From Bacteroidota bacterium (lineage in GTDB: Bacteria; Bacteroidota; Bacteroidia; Chitinophagales; Chitinophagaceae), in the NCBI GenBank assembly GCA_025361325.1, contig JANYAL010000163.1, positions 1 to 12,765 of the forward strand: a DNA stretch of 12,765 nucleotides. The letters are read 5' to 3'. Both the position numbers and the translations under genes were made by a program. Position 1 is the first letter of the stretch, and each line of letters begins with the position of its first letter. Shown here one piece after another: positions 6,719 through 12,765 of the stretch. The notes beneath the pieces were generated by a model. The model saw nothing but the letters and a program-made list of their open reading frames with translations, had not been told where the DNA came from and did not search any database.

Positions 6719-8422
6719 ATGGCAAGCAAAAAGAACAAACTGTTATTTGGGATATTTATGTTGCTAGCTTCTGGTGTAACAGCCCAGGTTGGGGGGAAAG
6801 GCAGTGTATATGATTCTTCTGTCATCACCAGGAAAAGGATGCCACAGGCAAATGAATTCTGGAACAACTCATATAATTTTCCAGCTAAACCACGTAACAT
6901 GTGGGAGATTGGAGCATCAGTAGGCCTGTTTACAATTAGTGGTGACCTTCCTGCGGTTATAGGCTTGCCGGATAAGATACAACAGACAAGTTTTGAAGCG
7001 CATGTTAGAAAGGCTTTTGGCTATGTTTTTTCCCTTCGTCTGCAATATATGAATGGATGGGGTAAAGGTCAGGCATGGACCTCATCTGATAATTTTAACA
7101 GAAATTCTGCTTGGAATATAAACCTACCGGCTGGGAAAAGATATTTCTCACCCCAAAGAAATGATGCCGGACAAATTTTATACACTGATCATAATGGAGT
7201 TACTTCTCCTGCCAATGACCATGTCTACTACAATTATAAAACCCATTTACAGGATCTTGGTCTTCAGGGTATTGTAACTTTGAATAATATTCGCTTTCAT
7301 AAGCAAAAAACGGGTATCATACTTTATGCAGGCGGTGGTATAGGTGCTACTATTTACAATACTATGGTAAACGCGCTGGGTTCAGATGGTAACAATTACA
7401 GGACATTATTCAATAATATTTATAACCAATACGGAACTGGGGCATATACAAAAAGAAAAGATATCTTGAAAGCATTAAAGGCGGGTATGGATAATACCTA
7501 TGAAACTCCTGCTGAGAATGCAGGTGTTCGTCGCCCCAAAATCGGTAATAATACATTAAAACCTTCTGGTACTGTTCTTGCAGGTGTTGCTATCAAACTT
7601 GGAAGAAGGATTAATCTGGCTATTGAAGATCGTTGGAGTTTTGTAAAGGATGATCTCTTGGATGGTCAACAATGGCAGGAGCAAGCTTGGGGTGATCCTG
7701 CTCTAACTAGAGATTTCGATTCTTATAATTATGCTTCAATTGGATTGAATTTCAATCTTGGTGCTAAATCTGTTGAGCCTTTATGGTGGCTGAATCCCCT
7801 GGATTATGCATATGATGAGTTGATGAATCACCGCCACGTTAAAATACCAAAGAATGATTGTCCTGATTCCGATGGCGACGGTGTTTGTGATCATTTGGAC
7901 CGTGAACCCAATACGCCTGCAGGATGCCCGGTTGATACGCATGGTGTTTCCAGGGATACAGATGGAGACGGGGTGCCGGATTGTATTGACAAAGAACTGA
8001 TTACACCAACTATTTGTCAGCCTGTTGATAAAGATGGGGTAGGCAAATGTCCAGACCCTGAGTGCTGCAAAAAGGTTCCACCACCACCTACTGATGTTGT
8101 TTGTGTATGTGATTACCCTAGTCTTACATTCGATAATAACACGTCAGTATTGAATATGGAAAACAAATCCATGCTGGCGACTATTGCAGCCAAAATGAAG
8201 GAACGCCCCAACTGTAACATCACTTTGGTTGGTGTTTCCTCTGCATCAAAATCCAGCAAGGCACTTTGTGAGAAAAAGCTGAGTGCAGCTAAAGATTACC
8301 TCCAGATTACCGGTGGTATTACACCTGGAAGGATATCTGTAAACTGTGAGGTAAAAACTGATATAAAGGATGCTAAAGAATTAAAGAGATTGCAGAATAA
8401 CGTGGATATTAAATGTAATTAA
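6719..8422 (+). CDS. Secreted OmpA-like outer-membrane protein with TSP3 repeats and a divergent C-domain
   Basis: A 567-residue exported protein. Residues 1-23 form a signal peptide (KKNK, hydrophobic core, cut after TAQ or one residue earlier). Residues about 61-347 alternate aromatic and glycine-rich strands (WEIGASVGLF, ILYAGGGIGA, YASIGLNFNLG), fitting a beta-barrel. Two acidic calcium-binding thrombospondin type 3 repeats follow, DSDGDGVCDHLD (383-394) and DTDGDGVPDCID (413-424), then a KKVPPPP hinge (451-457) and a C-terminal domain (about 460-567) whose order resembles OmpA (LTFDNN, then a long helix, ITLVG, a second helix, RISVNCEV). The usual peptidoglycan-contact residues are not evident: GxTD reads GVSS and LSxxRA reads LCEKKLSAA. 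All 14 cysteines lie after residue 380. It has its own promoter and terminator. It probably links or structures the outer membrane; firm function is unknown. Confidence 0.8.
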   Translation: MASKKNKLLFGIFMLLASGVTAQVGGKGSVYDSSVITRKRMPQANEFWNNSYNFPAKPRNMWEIGASVGLFTISGDLPAVIGLPDKIQQTSFEAHVRKAFGYVFSLRLQYMNGWGKGQAWTSSDNFNRNSAWNINLPAGKRYFSPQRNDAGQILYTDHNGVTSPANDHVYYNYKTHLQDLGLQGIVTLNNIRFHKQKTGIILYAGGGIGATIYNTMVNALGSDGNNYRTLFNNIYNQYGTGAYTKRKDILKALKAGMDNTYETPAENAGVRRPKIGNNTLKPSGTVLAGVAIKLGRRINLAIEDRWSFVKDDLLDGQQWQEQAWGDPALTRDFDSYNYASIGLNFNLGAKSVEPLWWLNPLDYAYDELMNHRHVKIPKNDCPDSDGDGVCDHLDREPNTPAGCPVDTHGVSRDTDGDGVPDCIDKELITPTICQPVDKDGVGKCPDPECCKKVPPPPTDVVCVCDYPSLTFDNNTSVLNMENKSMLATIAAKMKERPNCNITLVGVSSASKSSKALCEKKLSAAKDYLQITGGITPGRISVNCEVKTDIKDAKELKRLQNNVDIKCN

Positions 8423-8441
8423 TAGTTAATAAATATGCTTT

Positions 8442-8471
8442 AAGCCTCCTGATTACGGGAGGCTTTTTTTT
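8442..8471 (+). terminator. Strong intrinsic terminator after the OmpA-like gene
   Basis: AAGCCTCC (8442-8449) pairs with GGAGGCTT (8458-8465), extended by a U-G and a G-C pair to a 4-base ATTA loop, and runs into eight T (8464-8471). It begins 20 bases after the stop codon and separates this gene from bamD. Confidence 0.93.
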
Positions 8472-8520
8472 GTTGAATCGGTCTTTAATTCATTCTTTAT
8501 CAAATCCTTAACTGTACGTT

Positions 8521-8552
8521 TTTGGCATTTTCCACATTAACCGGCATATTTG
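8521..8552 (+). promoter_or_regulatory. Candidate promoter for the bamD-rpoZ operon
   Basis: TTTG at 8521-8524 and CATATTTG at 8545-8552 are 20 bases apart; the second box differs from TAnnTTTG by one base. RNA would start near 8558-8560, about 23 bases before the bamD ATG. A perfect TAATTTTG at 8565-8572 is also present, but it has no TTTG at the right distance and would give an almost leaderless RNA. Confidence 0.45.
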
Positions 8553-8581
8553 GGTTATTTATGTTAATTTTGCATTCCTTT

Positions 8582-9415
8582 ATGCGATCAATTATAGTCC
8601 TTACGGCCGCTTTTTTTTTAATTTTCTTGGCAGGTTCTTGCACTAATCAATACAGCAAGTTGATGAAGAGCAAGGATTATGATTATAAGCTAAAGATGGC
8701 AGATGAGTATTTTGGGAATAAGCGATATAGGGTTGCACAGCAGCTTTATGAAGAGTTATTCCCGGTTTTTAAGGGAACCGCTAAATTCGAAGAATTATAT
8801 TATAAAGACGCCTATTGTTTTTATTATATGAATGAATATCGTGATGCTGAGAACCTCTTTAAAGGCTTCATGGAAGTGTTTCCCAACAGTAGTAAGGCCG
8901 AGGAAGTAGATTACCTTCACGCATATTGTTTCTATAAACAATCACCAAAGGTTGAACTGGAACAGGTAAATACCAGTAAATCGATGGGAATGATGCAGAC
9001 CTTTATCAACACACACCCGGGTTCACCAAGGAATAAAGAAGCTACAGAGATCATTGATAAATGCCGGATAAAGCTTGAACAAAAAGAATACAGGTCTGCA
9101 GAATTATACTATAACCTAGGCCAATTCAGAGCTTCTGCTATTGCTTTTGCTAACTTGCTTAATGATTATCCTGAATCTTCGAAAGGGGATGATTATAAAC
9201 TGATGACCATAAAATCTTATTTCCGTTTTGCGAAGGAAAGCATTATTGATAAACAAGTAGAACGATACGAAAAAGTGATTAGCGAGTTTGAAGATTTCGT
9301 GGACCGTTATCCCGAGAGTAAATTGTTGAAAGAAGCGGAAAGTTATAAGAATCTCAGTCTAAATCAAATTAAAGAAATAAAAAATGAGCAAACTCAGACG
9401 TCAGTTAAGCGCTAA
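8582..9415 (+). CDS. bamD: Outer-membrane assembly lipoprotein BamD
   Basis: A 277-residue lipoprotein of the BAM complex, which folds beta-barrel proteins into the outer membrane; BamD is the essential partner of BamA. A lipoprotein signal ends LAGSC with acylated C20. The rest is helical with TPR-like repeats: YRVAQQLYEELF (about 49-60), YRDAENLFKGFMEVFPNS (86-103), a repeat near 170-199 (FRASAIAFANLLNDYPESS) and a last one near 229-250 (EDFVDRYPES). The repeated aromatic-A-x-x-x-F and P-x-S signatures are typical of BamD/YfiO. I chose ATG 8582; an upstream in-frame TTG at 8522 would add 20 residues before the signal peptide. A T9 run (8611-8619) sits in the signal-peptide codons. It overlaps rpoZ by 32 bases. 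Confidence 0.93.
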   Translation: MRSIIVLTAAFFLIFLAGSCTNQYSKLMKSKDYDYKLKMADEYFGNKRYRVAQQLYEELFPVFKGTAKFEELYYKDAYCFYYMNEYRDAENLFKGFMEVFPNSSKAEEVDYLHAYCFYKQSPKVELEQVNTSKSMGMMQTFINTHPGSPRNKEATEIIDKCRIKLEQKEYRSAELYYNLGQFRASAIAFANLLNDYPESSKGDDYKLMTIKSYFRFAKESIIDKQVERYEKVISEFEDFVDRYPESKLLKEAESYKNLSLNQIKEIKNEQTQTSVKR

Positions 9416-9725
9416 TACCAGCAATGTTGTTGAACCCAAGAAATTATCTGATATCAAGGAAAAGACAGGTAATATTTATGAGTCCATTGCTATAATTGCC
9501 AAGCGTGCCAATCAGATCAATATAACGCTCAAAGAGGAATTGCACAATAAACTGGAGGAATTTGCCAGTCATACGGATAGTCTGGAAGAGATTCATGAAA
9601 ATAAAGAACAGATCGAGATATCTAAAGCTTATGAACGAATGCCGAACCCCTCTTTGCTTGCAACAACCGAATTCATGGAAGATAAAGTTTATTTCAGAAA
9701 AAATGATGAGGACCTGTTCAGTTAA
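9384..9725 (+). CDS. rpoZ: DNA-directed RNA polymerase omega subunit (Rpb6-like)
   Basis: A 113-residue small subunit that clamps the beta' C-terminus and helps RNA polymerase assemble. The signature NIYESIAIIAKRANQI (30-45) corresponds to the omega/Rpb6 core helix with AAKRARQL in other bacteria. The tail has AYERMPNPSLLATTEFMEDKVY, which I recognise as the Bacteroidota form, longer than the roughly 90 residues of E. coli omega. It starts inside bamD, with a 32-base overlap in another frame, which suggests translational coupling. The bamD-rpoZ-coaBC order is typical of this phylum and supports the call, as the family is weakly conserved in sequence. Confidence 0.88.
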   Translation: MSKLRRQLSANTSNVVEPKKLSDIKEKTGNIYESIAIIAKRANQINITLKEELHNKLEEFASHTDSLEEIHENKEQIEISKAYERMPNPSLLATTEFMEDKVYFRKNDEDLFS

Positions 9726-9775
9726 TACGTTTATATAAATAATCCGCACTTTTCCCCGGGAAATCATAATTTTAA

Positions 9776-9808
9776 CCCGTTAGGCTAACTGTCTGGCGGG
9801 ACTTTTTT
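9776..9808 (+). terminator. Hairpin plus T6 tract abutting the coaBC start (terminator or attenuator)
   Basis: Bases 9776-9785 (CCCGTTAGGC) pair with 9791-9800 (GTCTGGCGGG) over a TAACT loop: ten consecutive pairs, three of them G-U. Then come AC and six T, and the coaBC ATG begins at the very next base. The G-U pairs hold only in RNA read from the plus strand. It may end the bamD-rpoZ transcript, with partial read-through into coaBC, and it also sits where a ribosome must bind. No good TAnnTTTG promoter for coaBC was seen in 9726-9808. Confidence 0.6.
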
Positions 9809-11002
9809 ATGTTAAAAGGTAAAAAAATCTTACTTGGTGTCACTGGTAGTATTGCAGCTTATAAATCTGCAATTTTAATCCGTTTGCTGGTTAAAGCCGG
9901 CGCAGAAGTCAGGGTAATTATGACTGAAGCTTCTAAGAATTTTGTGACACCGCTTTCTTTGTCAACTTTATCTAAGAATCCGATTATTTCTGGTCTGGCC
10001 GATAATGATTCATGGAACAATCATGTCTTACTTGGCCGATGGGCAGATATCATGCTCATTGCACCATTGAGTTGTAATACTTTATCAAAAATGGCGAACG
10101 GGAATTGTGATAATCTGCTTATGGCAGTATATTTATCAGCTATTTGTCCTGTTGCAGCAGCTCCCGCTATGGATGAGGATATGTGGAAGCATGTCACAAC
10201 AAAGAGTAATATATTGAAGATCAAAGGGTCCGGGAATTATATATTGCCTGTAGAAAATGGTGAACTCGCAAGCGGATTTACCGGTGAAGGAAGAATGAAA
10301 GAGCCAGAAGCAATTTTTCAATGGCTGAATGAGTTTTTTACGACAAGGCTGGAATTGAAGGGTAAAAAAGTTTTGGTTACTGCAGGTCCTACATATGAAC
10401 CTATTGACCCTGTACGTTTCATCGGTAACCATTCAACCGGAAAGATGGGTGTTGCCATAGCAGAAGAAATGAATAGAAGAGGTGCAAACGTTACATTAAT
10501 TTTGGGACCTTCCAGTATTATTGTTACTTCTGAAGTTGAAACTATAAGGGTAAATACAGCTAAAGAAATGTTCATGACTTGTGAAAATAAATTTGCAGAT
10601 GCGGATATTACTGTAATGACTGCGGCAGTAGCTGATTACACCCCGTTAGTTGTTGAACCTGAAAAAATTAAAAAATCGGAACCTGTATTTGAGCTCAAAC
10701 TTACCAGGTCCCCGGACATTCTAAGCAGCCTTGGGAATAAAAAGAAAGATGGACAGATATTGGTTGGTTTTGCACTAGAAACAAAGAATGAACGGGAATA
10801 TGCTTTAAAAAAGCTGAAATCGAAAAACGCAGATCTTATAATCTTAAATTCATTACTCGATGAAGGTTCAGGTTTTGGCTACGATACAAACAAAATCACT
10901 ATTTTTGATAAGCAGGGGAATGAACTTCAATTTGAGAAGAAGCCTAAGAAAGATGTTGCTATAGATATAGTTAATTGCATTATTAATTTATTGGATGCGT
11001 AG
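9809..11002 (+). CDS. coaBC: Bifunctional phosphopantothenoylcysteine decarboxylase / phosphopantothenate-cysteine ligase
   Basis: A 397-residue fusion enzyme of coenzyme A synthesis that joins 4'-phosphopantothenate to cysteine (CoaB, CTP-dependent) and decarboxylates the product (CoaC, FMN-dependent). CoaC (1-180) shows VTGSIAAYKS for flavin, catalytic H72 in NHVLLGRWAD, PAMDEDMW (119-126) and the substrate clamp GELASGFTGEGRM (151-163). CoaB (186-397) shows TAGPTYEPIDPVRFIGNHSTG with N207, TAAVADYTP (271-279) and K289 in KIKKS. Compared with E. coli Dfp, the PxMN asparagine is D122 and the clamp cysteine is S155. I recall this as common in Bacteroidota, so the enzyme is probably active. 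The start codon directly follows a hairpin and T6 tract; the 3' end overlaps the next gene by 8 bases. Confidence 0.96.
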   Translation: MLKGKKILLGVTGSIAAYKSAILIRLLVKAGAEVRVIMTEASKNFVTPLSLSTLSKNPIISGLADNDSWNNHVLLGRWADIMLIAPLSCNTLSKMANGNCDNLLMAVYLSAICPVAAAPAMDEDMWKHVTTKSNILKIKGSGNYILPVENGELASGFTGEGRMKEPEAIFQWLNEFFTTRLELKGKKVLVTAGPTYEPIDPVRFIGNHSTGKMGVAIAEEMNRRGANVTLILGPSSIIVTSEVETIRVNTAKEMFMTCENKFADADITVMTAAVADYTPLVVEPEKIKKSEPVFELKLTRSPDILSSLGNKKKDGQILVGFALETKNEREYALKKLKSKNADLIILNSLLDEGSGFGYDTNKITIFDKQGNELQFEKKPKKDVAIDIVNCIINLLDA

Positions 11003-11912
11003 ACTTATTTTTTTTCTTTTTTTTATCTGTTTTACAATAAATTCTTCTGCCCAGGAATTTCAGGCAAGGATAACTGTGGTTAGTAACCGCGTTGCAAATA
11101 ATGTGAATCAAAACTCATTTCGTACACTACAGACCGCATTAAATAACTTATTGAATAATCACAAATGGACATCCGATAATTACTTGCCCAATGAAAGAAT
11201 ACAATGTAATTTTTTGTTAAACCTTGAATCCACTAATGATATCAATGTTTATAATGCATCGCTGACAATCCAAGCAGCCAGGCCGGTTTTCAACTGTACT
11301 TATCTTTCACCAATTATAAATTTTCAGGATGAGAATATCTCATTTAAGTATGTGGACTTTCAACAGCTTGAATTCAATGAGAACAGGATATCAGGTACGG
11401 ATGCACTTGTTTCCAATTTGACGGCAGTGTTTGCTTATTATGCATACATGATTTTGGGATTCGATTATGATTCTTATGGGCTTCGGGGTGGGGAGCCATA
11501 TTTTCAGAAAGCTCAGAATATTGTGAATAATGCCCCAGATGGACGGAACATTTCTGGGTGGAAGGCTTTTGACGGGGTACGAAACCGCTATTGGTTAGTG
11601 GAAAATATGCTGAACAGCAGGCACACTATCATACATGACGTTTATTACAATTATTATCGTGGCGGAATGGATAAATTATATGAGGACGAAAATAACGCCA
11701 GAACTGAGATTTTGAATGTTTTGAATCTACTGAATAATTTTGCTACTGATAATCCGAATAAGATGATCACCCAGTTTTTCTTTCAGGGTAAATCATCTGA
11801 ATTGATAAAGACATTCTCAAAAGCACCACAGCAGGATAAAGCGCGTGCTTCTGAATTATTGCAACGACTGGATCTTACAAATGCTTCAAAATATAAAGAT
11901 GAACTAAAATGA
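10995..11912 (+). CDS. DUF4835 family exported protein (annotated PorD-like in some sets)
   Basis: A 305-residue protein with a signal peptide (MRRL, hydrophobic F/L/I core, cut near SSA19|Q20). The mature part opens QEFQARITVVSNRVANN and continues with LQTALNNLLNNHKWT and NERIQCNFLLNL, the pattern I recognise for DUF4835. It has no lipobox and no membrane segment after the signal, so it should be periplasmic or outer-membrane associated. Some databases name this family type IX secretion protein PorD; the sequence itself shows no mechanism. Its ATG lies inside the coaBC end (8-base overlap) and its stop overlaps the next gene by 4 bases, so it is co-translated with both. The first codons contain two T8 runs split by one C (11008-11024). 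Confidence 0.85.
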   Translation: MRRLIFFLFFICFTINSSAQEFQARITVVSNRVANNVNQNSFRTLQTALNNLLNNHKWTSDNYLPNERIQCNFLLNLESTNDINVYNASLTIQAARPVFNCTYLSPIINFQDENISFKYVDFQQLEFNENRISGTDALVSNLTAVFAYYAYMILGFDYDSYGLRGGEPYFQKAQNIVNNAPDGRNISGWKAFDGVRNRYWLVENMLNSRHTIIHDVYYNYYRGGMDKLYEDENNARTEILNVLNLLNNFATDNPNKMITQFFFQGKSSELIKTFSKAPQQDKARASELLQRLDLTNASKYKDELK

Positions 11913-12280
11913 TCCGGTACTTTATCTTCATTTCAATGATCATTATGCTGCTTTCATGCTTTGATAAAAAAACACCTCCTGATTCGATACTAAAACCTGA
12001 TAAAATGCAGGTAGTTTTGTGGGATATCGTCCTTGCTGAAACATTTTCAAGCCATTTCATAACTGCAACTGGCTATATTGAAAATACGGCTGTGGAAGAC
12101 GCAAAATTTCAAAAACAGATATTTGCAATTGATGGCGTAAGCAGGGATGAATTTTATGGCAGCTTCAACTATTATAAATCAAATTCAGTATTGATGAAAG
12201 TATTATTGGATAGTTTGACCAATAAAGCTTTGAGGGAAAAAAATGCTGCAGTAAGCTTTAACCCTGAATTATCTAAATGA
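11909..12280 (+). CDS. DUF4296 family small lipoprotein
   Basis: A 123-residue lipoprotein. The signal MIRYFIFISMIIMLLSC has a lipobox LLSC with C17 as the acylated cysteine. The mature region starts with a short K/P stretch, then ILKPDKMQVVLWDIVLAE (27-44) and a helical tail (KFQKQIFAIDGVSRDEFYGSFNYY, about residues 67-90), matching the arrangement I know for DUF4296 proteins of Bacteroidota. No function is established that I know of; no catalytic residues are visible. It overlaps the DUF4835 stop as ATGA, so the two are translationally coupled and may work together in the envelope. The following CoA-transferase gene starts 3 bases later. Confidence 0.75.
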   Translation: MIRYFIFISMIIMLLSCFDKKTPPDSILKPDKMQVVLWDIVLAETFSSHFITATGYIENTAVEDAKFQKQIFAIDGVSRDEFYGSFNYYKSNSVLMKVLLDSLTNKALREKNAAVSFNPELSK

Positions 12281-12283
12281 AGC

Positions 12284-12765
12284 ATGAAAAAGGTTTACAA
12301 TAATGCAGTCTCAGCTATTTCCTGTATACAAGACGGAGATATTATCATGCTCGGAGGTTTCGGATTGTGTGGTATTCCTGAGAATTGTATAAATGCTATT
12401 GTAAAATTGGGGATCAAACAGCTTACCTGTATTTCTAATAATGCCGGAGTGGATGATTTTGGAATCGGACTGATGCTTAAACAAAAACAGGTTAAGAAAA
12501 TGATCTCTTCTTACGTTGGTGAAAATGCTGAATTTGAACGGCAGTTGCTGCTTGGAGAGCTTGAAGTAGAATTAATACCCCAAGGTACTTTGGCATTTAG
12601 GTGTTTGGCAGCAGGTTATGGAATGCCGGCCATCTTCACTCCCGCGGGTATTGGGACCGAAGTGGCATTTGGAAAGGAAGTAAGGGTATTTAAAGGGAAG
12701 GAATATCTCCTTGAATCAGCATTTGAGGCTGATTATGCACTAGTTAAAGCATGGAAGGGTGATTA
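12284..12765 (+). CDS. scoA: Succinyl-CoA:3-ketoacid CoA-transferase subunit A (partial, runs off the right edge)
   Basis: The first 160 residues of a family that is normally about 230 long; the frame is open to the window end. It moves CoA between succinyl-CoA and acetoacetate in ketone-body or short-chain fatty-acid use, with a separate B subunit expected downstream that carries the catalytic glutamate. Visible signatures are [11 protein letters not shown] (23-33), ISNNAG (50-55), SYVGEN (76-81), [14 protein letters not shown] (91-104) and [15 protein letters not shown] (118-132). The usual GTLAER reads GTLAFR with F105, a deviation of unknown effect. The start ATG is 3 bases after the DUF4296 stop, suggesting read-through from that operon. 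Closely related acetate/acetoacetate CoA-transferase alpha subunits cannot be excluded. Confidence 0.88.
   Translation, partial: MKKVYNNAVSAISCIQDGDIIMLGGFGLCGIPENCINAIVKLGIKQLTCISNNAGVDDFGIGLMLKQKQVKKMISSYVGENAEFERQLLLGELEVELIPQGTLAFRCLAAGYGMPAIFTPAGIGTEVAFGKEVRVFKGKEYLLESAFEADYALVKAWKGD

Noticed and set aside
8522..8581. TTG start for bamD at 8522.
   Set aside because: It would place 20 residues before a good lipoprotein signal peptide and it falls inside the promoter region.
9751..9763. TTTCCCCGGGAAA palindrome after rpoZ.
   Set aside because: Short stem with a 3-base loop and no following T-run; the hairpin at 9776-9800 is far stronger.
9809..12765. A joint coenzyme A pathway linking coaBC with the CoA-transferase.
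   Set aside because: The two enzymes use CoA in unrelated ways, and the genes between them are envelope proteins; adjacency alone does not support a shared system.

Overview
The window looks like chromosomal housekeeping DNA from a member of the Bacteroidota, most likely of the Chitinophagaceae type. Four things point there: the proteins themselves (short HtpG, Bacteroidota-style omega subunit, DUF4835 and DUF4296 proteins, an OmpA-like protein with thrombospondin type 3 repeats); the gene order bamD-rpoZ-coaBC-DUF4835; promoters that match the Bacteroidota consensus TTTG...TAnnTTTG; and start codons preceded by A/T-rich leaders with no clear Shine-Dalgarno sequence. No rRNA, tRNA, CRISPR array, insertion sequence or phage gene was seen.

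Layout. Positions 1-199 are non-coding, with a C-run block at the left edge (a G-quadruplex motif on the minus strand) and a perfect 7-bp-arm inverted repeat. Two plus-strand genes follow: a PolB-type 3'-5' exonuclease (200-925) and the Hsp90 chaperone htpG (1159-2973). A minus-strand cluster converges on htpG. In transcription order it is a long-chain polyprenyl diphosphate synthase (6434-5472), recJ (5428-3731) and a class I methyltransferase (3697-3008), with gaps of 43 and 33 nt. A 284-nt divergent intergenic region carries a near-perfect promoter for a secreted OmpA-like protein (6719-8422), which ends in a strong intrinsic terminator. The last part is a tight plus-strand run: bamD (8582-9415), rpoZ (overlapping, 9384-9725), a hairpin with a T6 tract that touches the next start codon, coaBC (9809-11002), a DUF4835 protein (10995-11912), a DUF4296 lipoprotein (11909-12280), and the first 160 codons of a CoA-transferase subunit A that runs off the right edge.

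How the genes fit together. The right half is mostly cell-envelope and core metabolism: outer-membrane assembly (BamD), two exported proteins of poorly known role, an abundant-looking cysteine-rich OmpA-like protein, a transcription subunit and coenzyme A synthesis. The left half is DNA repair (exonuclease, RecJ), proteostasis (HtpG) and quinone side-chain synthesis. I see no clear new defence or mobile system. The observations most worth a second look are the terminator-like hairpin that forms the coaBC translation start region, the OmpA-like C-domain that has lost the usual peptidoglycan-binding residues and holds all 14 cysteines of the protein, and the non-canonical residues in the CoaC active-site motifs.
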